Source: Chimonanthus salicifolius
Lineage: Eukaryota; Streptophyta; Magnoliopsida; Laurales; Calycanthaceae
Length of the DNA: 64,000 bases
Assembly (NCBI GenBank): GCA_013350335.1
Contig: CM023537.1
Coordinates: 12,133,884 to 12,197,883 of the forward strand
Direction of reading: 5' to 3'
A program made the position numbers and the translations under genes. The notes under the pieces were generated by a model, which saw nothing but the letters and a program-made list of their open reading frames with translations, was not told where the DNA came from and did no database searches. Below, piece after piece: positions 35,176 through 45,805 of this stretch. Position 1 is the stretch's first letter. Each line of letters begins with the position of its first letter.

Positions 35176-35568
35176 AGGGTGAAACTTGGGTCGGGTTTTA
35201 ACTCAACTCGCATGACCCGACCCGAGAAATCGATGAGTTTGGGTTACAGTTTTTTACATATCAGGCCGGGTCGGGTTGGGAAAAAATAAACCCGTATAAA
35301 ATTCGGATCGGGTTGGATTTAGAAATTTAAAAGCAATCCGATTTGATCCAATCCGAGTGCACAAGTTATAAAATAACACTCAGATTGAATCGGATCAGAA
35401 ATTCGGGTCAAGTTGGATTGAGTAATTTGGGTCAGCAGTTAGGGTTGGGTTGAATTGAGTAACTCGAGTCAACAATTTGAGTCGGATCAAGTTAAATTCA
35501 ATAATTTTTTACATGGGTTGAATTGAATTTATAAGCAGAGTCCTACTAAATTCACTCGAAATCCTATT
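35176..35568 (+). mobile_element. hAT-like MITE, family B copy 3, degenerate
   Basis: It starts near TAAGGGTGAAACTTGGGTC and ends near ACTCGAAATCCTA. Its GGTCGGGTT-rich interior matches the copy at 34072 but is about 95 bp longer, through extra ACTCGAGTCA-type units. No clear target duplication. A further partial copy may lie at about 42660-42740. Confidence 0.65.
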
Positions 35569-38513
35569 TATACCGTTATTAAAAGTAGTAAAAATTGCCA
35601 AGCAACCCTGATTCGCTCAGAAGAACCGAATGATAGTTGCTTATCCACAGAGCACTTTGACTCAAAGGCTTCAAAAGATTTTTTATTAAAATTATTTTTT
35701 TTAACAAGAGCAAGTTTGATCCTTGAAATAATGATATCATGTTCCACATCTAGTGACAAGTCATAGTGTTCATATGCTGGTTCTATTGATATTTTTTTTA
35801 TAAACAACTCTGATGATTGAATTGAAAATTACAATTATCATTAGCCCAAATATTGAGTTCCACACAATGAGCTGAATAAGTATCCATTCTGAATATCATA
35901 CACGAATTTTTTTTTTAAAATCAACTATGTAGAATAAAAAAGAGATTTTTCCAAAGACTAGCAATTTCTCACACCTCAATACCCATCTCACTTCACCTCA
36001 CCATTCAATTCATGTTTGTGATATCATAATTATAATAACCATCTAAATTTAAATATCTTTTTTTAAATGGTAGAAAATATTCACATATTGTGAGTTTCCC
36101 AAAAAATAATAAGACTTGCCACTCAATCCCTTTGGAATAACTCACCTTACCATTAAAAATTCTATCACATAAGTCCCCAAAAGATTTTCTATCATACACC
36201 AATTCATGTACCAATATTGGGTTCATGTACCAAACACCATGCGACTTTATAATGATTTAGACATACATTGAATTTATGAAAACTATATGAATGAAGATAA
36301 TGCTTCTTCTTTGAAAAATATTAACCACAAGATTTGTTCAAGCTTCAAATCAGGAATTTAAATCTCGGCATCGGATGAGATATTTCTCTTTCCTATTTTT
36401 TTTTTTAAAAAAAACCCATCTTTATCGGCCAATATTGATGATATATATCAAATATCGGCCGAAATTATTATTACTACTTCAAATAGATTCAGGAAATTAC
36501 AAGAAATACTGAGTTTTATTTGTGATGGACTTTTCATCAATCTCCTATAAGGACGGCATTGGAGAATAATATGTTCATAATTGATTTCTTATAGGTAGAA
36601 TGATTATTCTTTTTACGAGTCTAAATTTATACCTCATCCCCTCATTTCCATTATTATTCAATAAATTAACACGCTTAATTCTAAATTCTACAAATGGTTA
36701 GCACTTTGCAGTCTTTGAAAGTATATTTAAATTGATTGTTGGCAACACCACTGTGCAAATGTAAACCTCTTAAACTAATTCATTTTCACCCAAAATAACC
36801 TTCACAATTAGCCAAGGTTGGAATTGTATAATTTCTGTGAACTTTGATGCCTTTGCAGGTCTCCATCAATTACAAATATCCACTTTCTACAACTTCAAAG
36901 ACTTTTTTTTTTTTTTCTATTTTTTATGACTGAATGTGTTCAGGCATCTTGATCGTAGGAAATTTTACCTGACTAAATCTTTCGAAATATGTATAAACTT
37001 CCCCACACATATACCAAGTTCAAACGATGAGTAAGTAATCTCATAAAAAGTGACCAGAAGAGTTTGAATATGAATCCAACTTAAGACAATCCTTCGAGAG
37101 CAGAATTTTTTGACCATCAAACCAAATCCTTCAAGACTTGAAGTAGGATCATGACTCTCACCTGCCATCATTAAGTACCCTAGGTACTATAGTTTTGAGA
37201 AATGGTCCTACTCCACTTGCTAATTCTCATTTATTATTTGGTCAAATCTGAGAAGCCTCTCAATTGAATTGAACTTGTCTATCTTAAATGATTTTTCTCT
37301 CAATCATCTAAAATCAAATTCTTGTATTGATAAAGATAATTGAAGTCCTTTTCTTTAATAACATAGGTATCTCTACTCTATATTAAAAGTGAGAATAATT
37401 TATGAATATATGAAAACCTGATGTGAAAAAAAAAAAAAAACCAACAAAAAAGTCTAGGTTCTATCCACATAAAAGACTATTTTGGTAGAATAGAAGTCTA
37501 ATATTTGTCTATATAATAGTGATTATAATTTTTACTCAATATGAACTCAAGCTGAAAAATAGGATTTGGATTCAGTGATGTTAAGCCGTCTAATTATTAA
37601 GTTGAACTGATTAATATTTTTTTAGATAAAAATAGATGATTTTCGATTGGTAATTTATAAATTGACGGATCAACTATACTCAAATCCAGTCTTAAAAGCA
37701 CAATTTGAGTACATTAACCCATTTTATAAACTAACTACTCTGACTTGAACTCATTTACTCAATAGATAGCATATAATAACTCCACAACAATAACAATAAT
37801 AATAATTTAATTTTTTAATTTTAATAATTAGAATTTTCAAATTATACTATACCGCGGATGCACTCATGAAATAAATAGTTGTAATTAAGTTCCCTATATA
37901 TTTAATGTCAAAATAATATCATTATCATAACTATAGATTCAGATAAATATAATTCAATTCAACGTGGTAGCAAACATAATATTTGTATGTTTTTTCAATA
38001 TATACATGCAAAGAAATTTATACTTTTTGTAGACTTACATATTCCTTTACAAAATGGTGAGATGATATATTTAGACTAGTTTATACATTACTTTGCACAT
38101 TATGTTTTTGTCTAATATAATATAGAGAGTGTGAGAATCCATTATTTGACACATTTTTATAAATTTTTAGATTCGTAGATATTTTATATTTTATATTTTA
38201 TTTTTTAAAATAAACTAAAGGCTAGAAATACTAAAATAGATAAATTGGTTTGAGTTAGGTAAATGGCTCAACCCATTTAATTAATAAGGAATGATAATGG
38301 TAAAGATGACAAGAAAGGTGTCTTGTAATACATCGGAAAATCTATACCATTCATTAATTTTTAAATACAAGAATACATATACATATTTTTTATTTTGTAA
38401 AACTATTAAACTTCTTGTTGAATGGCTTAAATGAGAGGGGTATAATAAACTTTAAAGCTTTTCTAATCAAATACTTGATATTCCATTCTTCTAATGGAGG
38501 ATGAAAGAGTTTT
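35569..38513. other. Intergenic, with one hAT family A fragment
   Basis: AT-rich. Near 36424-36470 the motifs TTATCGGCCAATATTG and ATATCGGCCGAAATTA show a relic of the hAT family A subterminal region. No exon or RNA gene recognised in the remainder. Confidence 0.45.
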
Positions 38514-38726
38514 TGTAACGATCCAACCCTACCAAAGGGTAGGGTCTAACTCAGTGTGAAATTGTCCGCTTTGGATCTCGCGCACAAGCGAGCTTACACG
38601 GTTTTTTCTCTTGGGCCCCATGTGGCGTCACACTATTTTAAAGTAGGTTGGCCTCTTATACACACCCCTTTTTCTTCCTTCTTAACCGATGTGGGACTCC
38701 CCACATCGGTTGGGCAAGGTATTACA
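38514..38726 (+). mobile_element. Solo TRIM-type LTR, TSD GTTTT
   Basis: The 213-bp sequence begins TGTAACGATCC and ends GGTATTACA. It is flanked by a perfect 5-bp duplication GTTTT (38509-38513 and 38727-38731). It contains a perfect 12-bp hairpin (AACCGATGTGGG, loop ACTC, CCCACATCGGTT at 38684-38711) and a smaller one at the 5' end (ACCCTACC / GGTAGGGT). No partner LTR is nearby, so it is a solo LTR left by recombination. The CCCACATCGGT motif is common in plant TRIM LTRs. Confidence 0.85.
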
Positions 38727-38731
38727 GTTTT

Positions 38732-39700
38732 ACAAAATCTAAAAAGTTCCATGAAAGATTATTTTTAAAAATGAACTCCATATATCTTATATGACATCAT
38801 TTGCTATTATCTTTAATATTAGAATGACAAGTAGGGTTATTTCTTTTAATTAAATGGGTAAATGGTTTTGATTAGATTCAAATTGTTTATTTTTTAAAAT
38901 GAATTAAATACGTAAATAGATAAATGAGGTTAAATGAATTTAAATTGATTTGAGTTAGATAAATGGATAACTCCAACTCATATTATATCCAAACCAATTT
39001 GATCTATTGCTAGATGCACACATTGTTACAAATACCATTCTTGGGATATTAATGATGATGTGTAATATCAGAATATTTTCAAATTCTAATATTTCTATTA
39101 GAAAATTAATGAGAAAGTTTCCCAGAAAATATAATATTTAAAAAATAATAAATAAAAATATTAATAAGAAATTTACCAATAATTTGTCAAGAATTTATCG
39201 AGATATTATCGCGATATTACTATTTATCACAAGTTTATTAAGAATTTATTTGAAATTTGTCGAATTATAGATAAATCCTGAGATATTAAATGATTGATAT
39301 TTTGCTAATAAAAATATGATAAATTTGAAATTATCACTCATATTTGTGACATTGAGTGCTAAGCTTGATAGACTTGTCATCCACAAATAGATAAATATTA
39401 TATTTGAAAATTGAAATAACATACTTATCATTCTAGTTTTGAGTTTTGACCAATTACTGCAGTTGGGCCGCTCATATGGATTCAAAGAGGTCACGAGTTT
39501 TATGGCGCGAGGCAGGTCTAATACAGATTGCGAAGCACACCAATACTCACCAACGCTTTTCTGTAGTTGTTGACGGCTTCTGAACCACACGGCCACAGCT
39601 ATTTCCTCCCCTCCATTAAAAATTTAAAACACTAGAAACTCTATCCATCTCTATCTACTTGTACTCCCTCCCATTCCATCCTCCCCTCCCCTCTCCTCTC
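38732..39700. other. Intergenic / distal promoter of DUF7870 gene
   Basis: AT-rich to about 39450, then more GC-rich CT-type sequence leading into the transcript leader near 39640-39800. No TATA box stood out. Confidence 0.4.
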
Positions 39701-39803
39701 CTTCGATCGATGGAGATTTTTACCTTTTGATCTTTCACCCTTTCTCCATCTCCATCGATCTGGGACCGTTGAGGAAAGCAAAAAAAAAAAACAAGAAGAA
39801 ACC

Positions 39804-39914
39804 ATGGATGGGCAGCGACTGCAGCAGCTCATGCTCCTCTTTTGCAGAACCTTAAGCACGAGTTTGGCTCTTGTGGGTGGTAACCACACCGCTTCCCGCT
39901 TCTGCACTCGCTAA
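39804..39914 (+). CDS. Upstream ORF, 36 codons, strong start context
   Basis: ATG at 39804 sits in the strong context ACCATGG. The frame starts MDGQRLQQLMLLFCRTLSTS and ends at TAA (39912-39914), about 360 bases before the main start. From memory, related Arabidopsis methyltransferase-like genes (At3g53400, At5g03190, At5g01710) carry conserved-peptide uORFs, so this is a good candidate for the same kind of regulatory peptide. The reverse-strand frame over it is a shadow. Homology was not tested here. Confidence 0.6.
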   Translation: MDGQRLQQLMLLFCRTLSTSLALVGGNHTASRFCTR

Positions 39915-39977
39915 ATAACCCTACCCTTCTTTCTCTCTCCTCTCTTTCCCTGCCTCATCGAAGTTTTTCTGCTCTGC

Positions 39978-40102
39978 TCACGCATGCCAACTGTTTGATT
40001 ATTTGTCGCAATAAAACTTGAAGTAAGATGGACGCTCTTCTTCTCAGTTGTATCACGCTTGCCACCTGTTTGATCATTTCTTGTAATAAAATTCCAAGTA
40101 GG
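39978..40102 (+). repeat. 50-bp leader segment duplicated with 75-bp offset
   Basis: The segment at 39978-40027 (starting TCACGCATGCCAACTG) recurs at 40053-40102 (starting TCACGCTTGCCACCTG), with about seven or eight differences over 50 bp. It lies in the leader between the 36-codon upstream ORF and the main start. The second copy falls inside a 25-codon reading frame (ATG 40028 to TAG 40105). Confidence 0.75.
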
Positions 40103-40105
40103 TAG
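40028..40105 (+). CDS. Second upstream ORF, 25 codons
   Basis: ATG at 40028 (context AAGATGG) opens MDALLLSCITLATCLIISCN and stops at 40103-40105. It is hydrophobic and spans the duplicated leader segment. If a leader intron removes this region it would not be translated; 40024-40027 also reads like a possible splice donor (GTAAG). Confidence 0.3.
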   Translation: MDALLLSCITLATCLIISCNKIPSR

Positions 40106-40271
40106 TAACCCTTAGTAGCCGACTTTCTTGTCAAAATCTGCCCTTTTTTGTGGAAAGTCTTGGGATCAAGTCCTCGTCAACACAAAACGGTTACACATGC
40201 TCTAAGGATTAGACAAGTGAGAAGTTTGGATACCTTGGTCTTAAAAAGAAATCCAAAAGTAGATAGCACGC

Positions 40272-41471
40272 ATGGGCTTCGATTTTGTAAGTGGATATCT
40301 GTCAAAGTATAAAAAAGCATACCATCTCGAACAAATTTATGGAGAAGTAGATGACAACAAAATTACAGTCAGGATCCCTCATCCTCGTGTTCTGCAGTTG
40401 ATTGCTCGATCCCTTCTCCTCTTCCTTGCCATCGTTGCCTTCCCCTGGATTGGTTCCATGATTGGGTCCTCCTCTGCTGCCAGCTCTAATGTTGTCAGTC
40501 CTCTTCCGAGGCGGACTAGTGTCCACAATCCAGACTTCCTGCCTATGCTCTTCCATGACCTGACCAGTGCAAGCCTCATCAAGCCCGGCCATCACACAGT
40601 TCTAATTGGAAATTTGAAGGAGGACTGCATTCAACTGTTGAAGGAGATCAATCTTGATTTGCTTTTGGGACCAGTTGACGATGACTCAGTCGACTTCATC
40701 TACACCACTGGTTTTGACGCAGCAGGCTTCATTGACCGTACCCTCAAAATTGGAGGTGTAGTTGTTGTCCAGCTAAGTAGAAACCCATCCCACAACTTCC
40801 GTGTTCCCCTCAATTTCCAAATTGTCTACCTCCGGCAATTCGACACTACTGTGATGGCAATGAAAAAGACATGTCAGGCGGCTATCAACCACTCAGCACT
40901 GCAGCCACTGACTCTGCATGGTCGACGGCTACTTGTTGCAGATGAGTTCACCAAGAAGGCTGCACTCATAGGTCTTGAAGACGCACTACTGGAGCCACCA
41001 CGGGTGACCTCAAGGAAATCCCATAAGTACTTGCCAAGAACCAGGTACCTGCCAGATTTGCTTGACGACCCGCTTGACGAATACCCCAGGCGGGTCTTCA
41101 TTGACGTGGGTCCTCCAGGCAGTGGGTTCGCATCAGAGTGGTTTGAACAGAATTATCCTACAAGGAACCAGGCGTTTGAGAAGTATAAGGTGGAGGCAGT
41201 GGCAATGGAAGCAGCGATGGGGATGTCAGAGTGGTTGAGGAGGAACGTGATGGAGGAGGACTATGTGGTGATGAAGGCTGAGGCTGAGGTGGCCGAGGAG
41301 CTGTTGATGAATGACACTATTTATCTTGTGGATGAGCTCTTCCTGGAATGCAGACACCAGAGTAAAAAGGCGAAGAACAAGAATGAGAGCTGGAGGGCAT
41401 ATTGGGAATGCTTGTCTCTCTATGGCAAGCTCAGGGACCAGGGAATTGCAGTTCATCAATGGTGGGGTTGA
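40272..41471 (+). CDS. DUF7870 / methyltransferase-like membrane protein
   Basis: Single exon of 399 residues, starting MGFDFVSGYLSKYKK. One hydrophobic segment (about residues 42-62, RSLLLFLAIVAFPWIGSMI) after a basic stretch suggests a type II anchor, probably in the secretory system. Residues about 105-180 resemble a degenerate SAM-dependent methyltransferase fold (VLIGNLKED, then DDDSVDFIYTTGFDAAGFID and LKIGGVVVVQL). The C-terminal part has RRVFIDVGPPGSGFASEWFE and EEDYVVMKAEAEVAEELL, which I recognise from the plant family annotated DUF7870. No canonical SAM-binding GxGxG is evident, so activity is doubtful. The leader has a 36-codon upstream ORF. Function unknown. Confidence 0.85.
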   Translation: MGFDFVSGYLSKYKKAYHLEQIYGEVDDNKITVRIPHPRVLQLIARSLLLFLAIVAFPWIGSMIGSSSAASSNVVSPLPRRTSVHNPDFLPMLFHDLTSASLIKPGHHTVLIGNLKEDCIQLLKEINLDLLLGPVDDDSVDFIYTTGFDAAGFIDRTLKIGGVVVVQLSRNPSHNFRVPLNFQIVYLRQFDTTVMAMKKTCQAAINHSALQPLTLHGRRLLVADEFTKKAALIGLEDALLEPPRVTSRKSHKYLPRTRYLPDLLDDPLDEYPRRVFIDVGPPGSGFASEWFEQNYPTRNQAFEKYKVEAVAMEAAMGMSEWLRRNVMEEDYVVMKAEAEVAEELLMNDTIYLVDELFLECRHQSKKAKNKNESWRAYWECLSLYGKLRDQGIAVHQWWG

Positions 41472-43425
41472 AACTTGAAAGGTTGAATATTAAAGAGAGG
41501 TTGAAGAAGATGAAATGGTTTGATTTCTATCACTGTTTATGTTTGAGAAAGAAAATGAAGAAGAAGAAAAACCTTGTGGAGGTACAGATTTTGGGTTGGC
41601 TTGGCTTGGCTTGGGTTAAAGAATTCTGTCATGTGGAAAATGGACGTAAGTTTTGTTGGTTGTTCATTTTTTTCGCTTGTAGGATTGTCTTTGGGGACTG
41701 AGATACACGAGTCACTAGAATTCATTATTTTTTTCCCATTTTACTCTGTTATTTTATTTTTATTACTAATCAAATGGTTATTGTAATGATACATTATGGG
41801 TATGTTTAGATTGGCAGAAATTAGGAATGGAGAGAGAACGAGTTACACATTTGGTGATTGAATAATCTTGGCAGACTGCTGAAAGCTACTGTACTTGTTT
41901 CTTAATGACTCAAATTTCAATTGTGCAGTATACGCGCTTAAAATCAGGCTTATATAGCTTGTTCCTGGGAGCACCCAATTGAGAGGAACAACAAAACAAG
42001 AAGCATTGGTTAAGCAGGACTGAGACCTGTTGCTTCAACTCCTTAGTCCTGATGGAGAAACTGAGAATTTTCTAATATTGGCAGTGAAAGCCACAGAAAG
42101 TGGAGTTGCTTCACTTGGTTTTAGTTTGGTCTTCTCTGGTACAGGGCAGAGGATGCAAACACTAGAGGGAAAATGGGGGATTGACCAATCACAACCCTTT
42201 AAGGAGTTTTTGTTTGCCCTGGAAATTAAAACAAATTTTGTTGTTAATTCTACTTTTCACCACAAAATAGCAATAAACAGAAGTGAAACAACCATTTTTC
42301 AGCGCAAATGGTTTCCCTGCATCCAAACAGGCCTTGGCTGTGATAGCAACTTGTTTTCCCTAGCAAAACTTATTTTTTTGGCAGTTTCTTGCACTAGTTC
42401 CTGCTTCTACTTGAACACTAATCAAAATATTACGGCAGAAGCATTTCATGCATTCACTTCTACCTGTTAATCTGGCTATATGTTGATCAGCATTACAATC
42501 TCAGTCTTTGAAAGGGCATAGCTCGGTCGATCCATTTTACATCAGGTTGGTTTTACTTGCTGTTTGACTGGCAAGTTTCTCCTCAAAACATTCATCAAGT
42601 TATCTGCAACTTGGCACACACTTGCTCTATCTTTGTATTCCAGTCATGGTTTAAAAACTAACAAGAACTTAGCCAAGTCCGTTCAATTTGACTCAACTCG
42701 ATAAGATTTTGAATTGAATCCGAGTTTCATATTTCTGAACAATGATTCCGGTGTACCCCGAAAAAGAGCCATTTTCTTAACTATACATGAGTTCTGTGGT
42801 TTTACTTCCATCTCATTTTTCAAACTCATGAATTTTATTCTGATGATCTAGAGTTTACACTATGGATATTAAGTCTAATGAATGACTGCTATTTCCAAAT
42901 TCTCTGGCAAGGAGATTGCTAATTGAATGTTGATTACGATTATTATATCTGAAAAAGTTGGAATACCAAAAGCATGACTCCAAACAAAGGGCTCAATTAT
43001 TATCATATTCTTATGTCTAGCAATATTTTGGAAAATATTATGATAAGATTGAGATTTTTCTCATGCAGTTATTAACTCTCTCTTTTTTATGACTAGAGTG
43101 TCTAATTATTAAAAGTTGAGAGAAATCATTTTTAAAACGTGTTCCCATCCAATCATTTTTTGTTAGAATTGCATTATTGCCCAGTAGTTTGCCTAATTAA
43201 TTTTGCATTGTTCACACCTAATTAAAAATTTCTGATAGAAAGTTTACACCAGTTAATTATAAAAATAACAATTTATCTCAATTGCAAACACACTACATTG
43301 ACACATACAGAACATCTATCAGCAAAAGATCAACATAACCCATAATTTCTTTTGCATTCAATCATGATTCAACTGAAATTCTTCCATTTTTCAACAAAAA
43401 CAGAGGTAGAAGTTCTTCACTCAAT
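41472..43425. other. 3' flank and intergenic, possible MITE
   Basis: The first 300 bases hold the probable 3' UTR of the DUF7870 gene. Between about 41802 and 42335 the two ends (GGTATGTTTAGATTGGCAG, and reversed GGCCTGTTTGGATGCAGGG) are weak inverted repeats, suggesting a PIF/Harbinger-like MITE. No gene recognised; the 146-codon frame at 42030-42470 lies inside this presumed element. Confidence 0.4.
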
Positions 43426-44736
43426 CTAGTTACAAAGCTCCCTTGCAATCCCAACACGAGAGTTGACAAGGTCGAAGAGAATTCTATGGTTCTGCTGCTG
43501 CAGATTGGCAATAACGTTCAGCACTGAGTTCACATTGTTCGGCGCGGCGGCCATGGCTAGGCAGGCCAATGAGGTGGCACTGCTATGTATGAGTGTGTTC
43601 TCCACCGGCAGTGTCAAATCCATCCCTGTAAAATGCAGTGTCACTGTTGGTGGTGCTGGATTCATCGTTGTGTCAAAGCATGTATCAAATGCCCCGAGCG
43701 GCGATATAGTCCCCTTGAGCCGTGACCGGAACTCATCACGTAGTGCCGTGTAAACAGGTGGGACAAAGCGCGTGATGACGGTGCCGGAGTCGATGATTGT
43801 GCCAGCCCCAGTGTTAGGATTAAAGGAAAGGAGCTCCAGTGGCACAGGGACAAGCTTCCTCCCAACGCTAATTCCAGTGAGGTTGACGAAGTAGAGCGAG
43901 GGGCGGTGGGGGTTCTGCAGCAATGGCGTGGTCTTGATGTTCTTGGGCTGGCCCACTGGGCCTAGACGCAATGAGCCCGAGAAGTAGTAGGACTTGAAGC
44001 TCGGTAGGCAGTAAGAGAAGGTCCCTTGGTACAACGAGCCGCTCTGAGAAAACAGCGACATGGGTCCCCTGCCCAGGCCCATCAATCCCTGAGGTGGTAT
44101 CGACCTGCCCGACATGGCACTTATGCACCCAAATGCATAATTGGGTACCACATCGAGGCCCAGCCTCAGCGCGTCCTGCACCAGAGCCGCCGAGAACGAA
44201 GAGTCGCCACCGTAGGTCTGGTTAAACACACATGAGCCGACAGAAGCAGAGCAGGCCTGCCCGCGCACTTGGCTGCACAAAGACATACTGCAGTCAAGGG
44301 CCTGGTATGAGCTAGAGTTGGTGGGCCTGTAGACAGTGGAGGAGCAGCCGGTGCAACCGGAGCACGGAACCCATGCATTGTCGCTGCTGGTGTCCATGAC
44401 CATGAACATGAGTTGACCCGGCGTGCCTAGCTTAACTCGGAGGACGTAGTTCCCAGTCTGCAGTATTTGCTGCCCTGATGCAATTGGAACTGAAGTTTTC
44501 TGCCCCAGTAGAGAGGACAGATAGGTGAGTCGGGTCGGGTCTTTGGAGGCCATGTCCAGCACTGTGTTGAACCATGAGGCAGGCCGTGAATGAAAGAAGG
44601 GAGAGCACCCACCATAGATATGGACGATGGAGACATCCGATCCGTCGGATTGGGAAGAAGAAGAAGAAGAAGCACATGGGTCGACAGCATTGCTTGTAGA
44701 GATGAGGAGAAAGAGAAGTAGAGGGGCTAAGGCCAT
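43426..44736 (-). CDS. Secreted A1 aspartyl protease (nepenthesin/AED3-like)
   Basis: Intronless, 436 residues. A signal peptide (MALAPLLLFLLISTSNA) is followed by a propeptide-like region to about residue 85. The first catalytic motif is VMDTSSDNAWVPCSGC (DTS rather than DTG, as in AED3-type plant proteases). The second is TIIDSGTVITRF (DSG). Typical landmarks are YGGDSSFSAALVQDALRLG, FGCISAMSG, GLMGLGRGPMSLFSQ and the C-terminal NLQQQNHRILFDLVNSRVGI. The dense cysteines fit the nepenthesin-type insert. The family acts in the apoplast, often in defence or cell-wall contexts. The start is supported by the signal peptide and a TATA box 100 bp upstream. No neighbour suggests a specific role. 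Confidence 0.92.
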   Translation of the reverse strand: MALAPLLLFLLISTSNAVDPCASSSSSSQSDGSDVSIVHIYGGCSPFFHSRPASWFNTVLDMASKDPTRLTYLSSLLGQKTSVPIASGQQILQTGNYVLRVKLGTPGQLMFMVMDTSSDNAWVPCSGCTGCSSTVYRPTNSSSYQALDCSMSLCSQVRGQACSASVGSCVFNQTYGGDSSFSAALVQDALRLGLDVVPNYAFGCISAMSGRSIPPQGLMGLGRGPMSLFSQSGSLYQGTFSYCLPSFKSYYFSGSLRLGPVGQPKNIKTTPLLQNPHRPSLYFVNLTGISVGRKLVPVPLELLSFNPNTGAGTIIDSGTVITRFVPPVYTALRDEFRSRLKGTISPLGAFDTCFDTTMNPAPPTVTLHFTGMDLTLPVENTLIHSSATSLACLAMAAAPNNVNSVLNVIANLQQQNHRILFDLVNSRVGIARELCN

Positions 44737-44835
44737 GACTCGGGAGTCAAGAGACTCAGTTTCCGAGTCTTGACTCAGGACTCTCTAAACGGATTAGATA
44801 GGATGAGATGAGGTGCTTGGTCTGAGAGTAATGGC

Positions 44836-44845
44836 TATATTTATA
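44836..44845 (-). promoter_or_regulatory. TATA box of aspartyl protease gene
   Basis: The reverse strand reads TATAAATATA about 100 bp upstream of the ATG at 44736, which implies a short leader of roughly 70 bases. Between it and the ATG the leader has several GAGTC/GACTC repeats able to fold back, and a TGAGTCA-like bZIP core. Confidence 0.65.
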
Positions 44846-44849
44846 TGGG

Positions 44850-45797
44850 GATGAGACGAGTAGGCCTTCTCTGAGTTGCACTTTTTTGTTTGATTATCCA
44901 CCATCACGTGACAAGTCAATTATTAGTCTTGGTTAATTACTTAATTATGTGTACCATTATCTGCGACAGATTGCCTAAATAGCTGTAATAATAATAAAAT
45001 CATTTACATGGAATAATTACCGATGGCTTTGAGAGAGAGTGAGAGATGTGGACTGCTGAGTTAATTGCCGAGGCCAATTTGTCTTTGCTTTTGTGGTGAG
45101 CTGTTACTTTATCTACTAAACATTGGTCCAAAGCCAACTTTTGGATGATATACTATATAGGTATATCAATCTCTCTTGTTATAAAAAGTATTGACATCTT
45201 TTATCATTTTTTTGGTATAAAATTCTATTGCCATGGCTTTTTATAAGCATAAATTTTCCTTCAATGCTTGGATTGTATTTATATTTTGATAGAGAATTAT
45301 TCGTTCACCAGTTTTCCTATATAAAACTTGTCTTAGTATAAGATTATAAAAAATTAATATTTTTATTGTTTGCATCAAAATTAAGTGGTAAAGCTACTAA
45401 AGAAATTGCTTTGGTGCCAACAATTAATACCAATTTAATTAAATATCAAAATAATAATAATAATAATAATGCTCCAAGTGGAATAAAGGGCAGCTGTGTT
45501 GACAAGACCTTGGCCACACAAAGCAGATTTTACCTATCATTTCCAATTTTATTTGTTCTTCACGGGCATGTTCAATTGTTCATGGAGGTCCCACTTCCAC
45601 TTATTAGGATAGGGTTGTGTCTGTATCCTGATCAGGACAGACATCTCTTTGTTGTCTTCTTAAAAGTAGGTAACAAGGTATAATTATTTTATATGTTTAT
45701 TATTGTGCCACATGTTTAATCCTGATTGGACAACATCCAGTGTGAGTTTTCTGTTTTCAAGGAGACATGGGCCAATCTCTTGCCCATTAAGTGTTGA
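44850..45797. other. Intergenic / upstream of protease
   Basis: AT-rich, with CACGTG at about 44906 that could serve the protease promoter. No gene recognised; the 105-codon plus-strand frame at 45366 has no family resemblance. Confidence 0.4.
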
Positions 45798-45805
45798 CAT
45801 TTGAG

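Noticed and set aside
39641..39907. An 88-codon reverse-strand frame
   Set aside because: It overlaps the leader and upstream ORF of the DUF7870 gene and reflects their CT-rich composition; no family resemblance.
43463..44378. Open frames on both strands inside the protease gene
   Set aside because: Shadows of the 436-codon protease frame, which has a signal peptide and both catalytic motifs.
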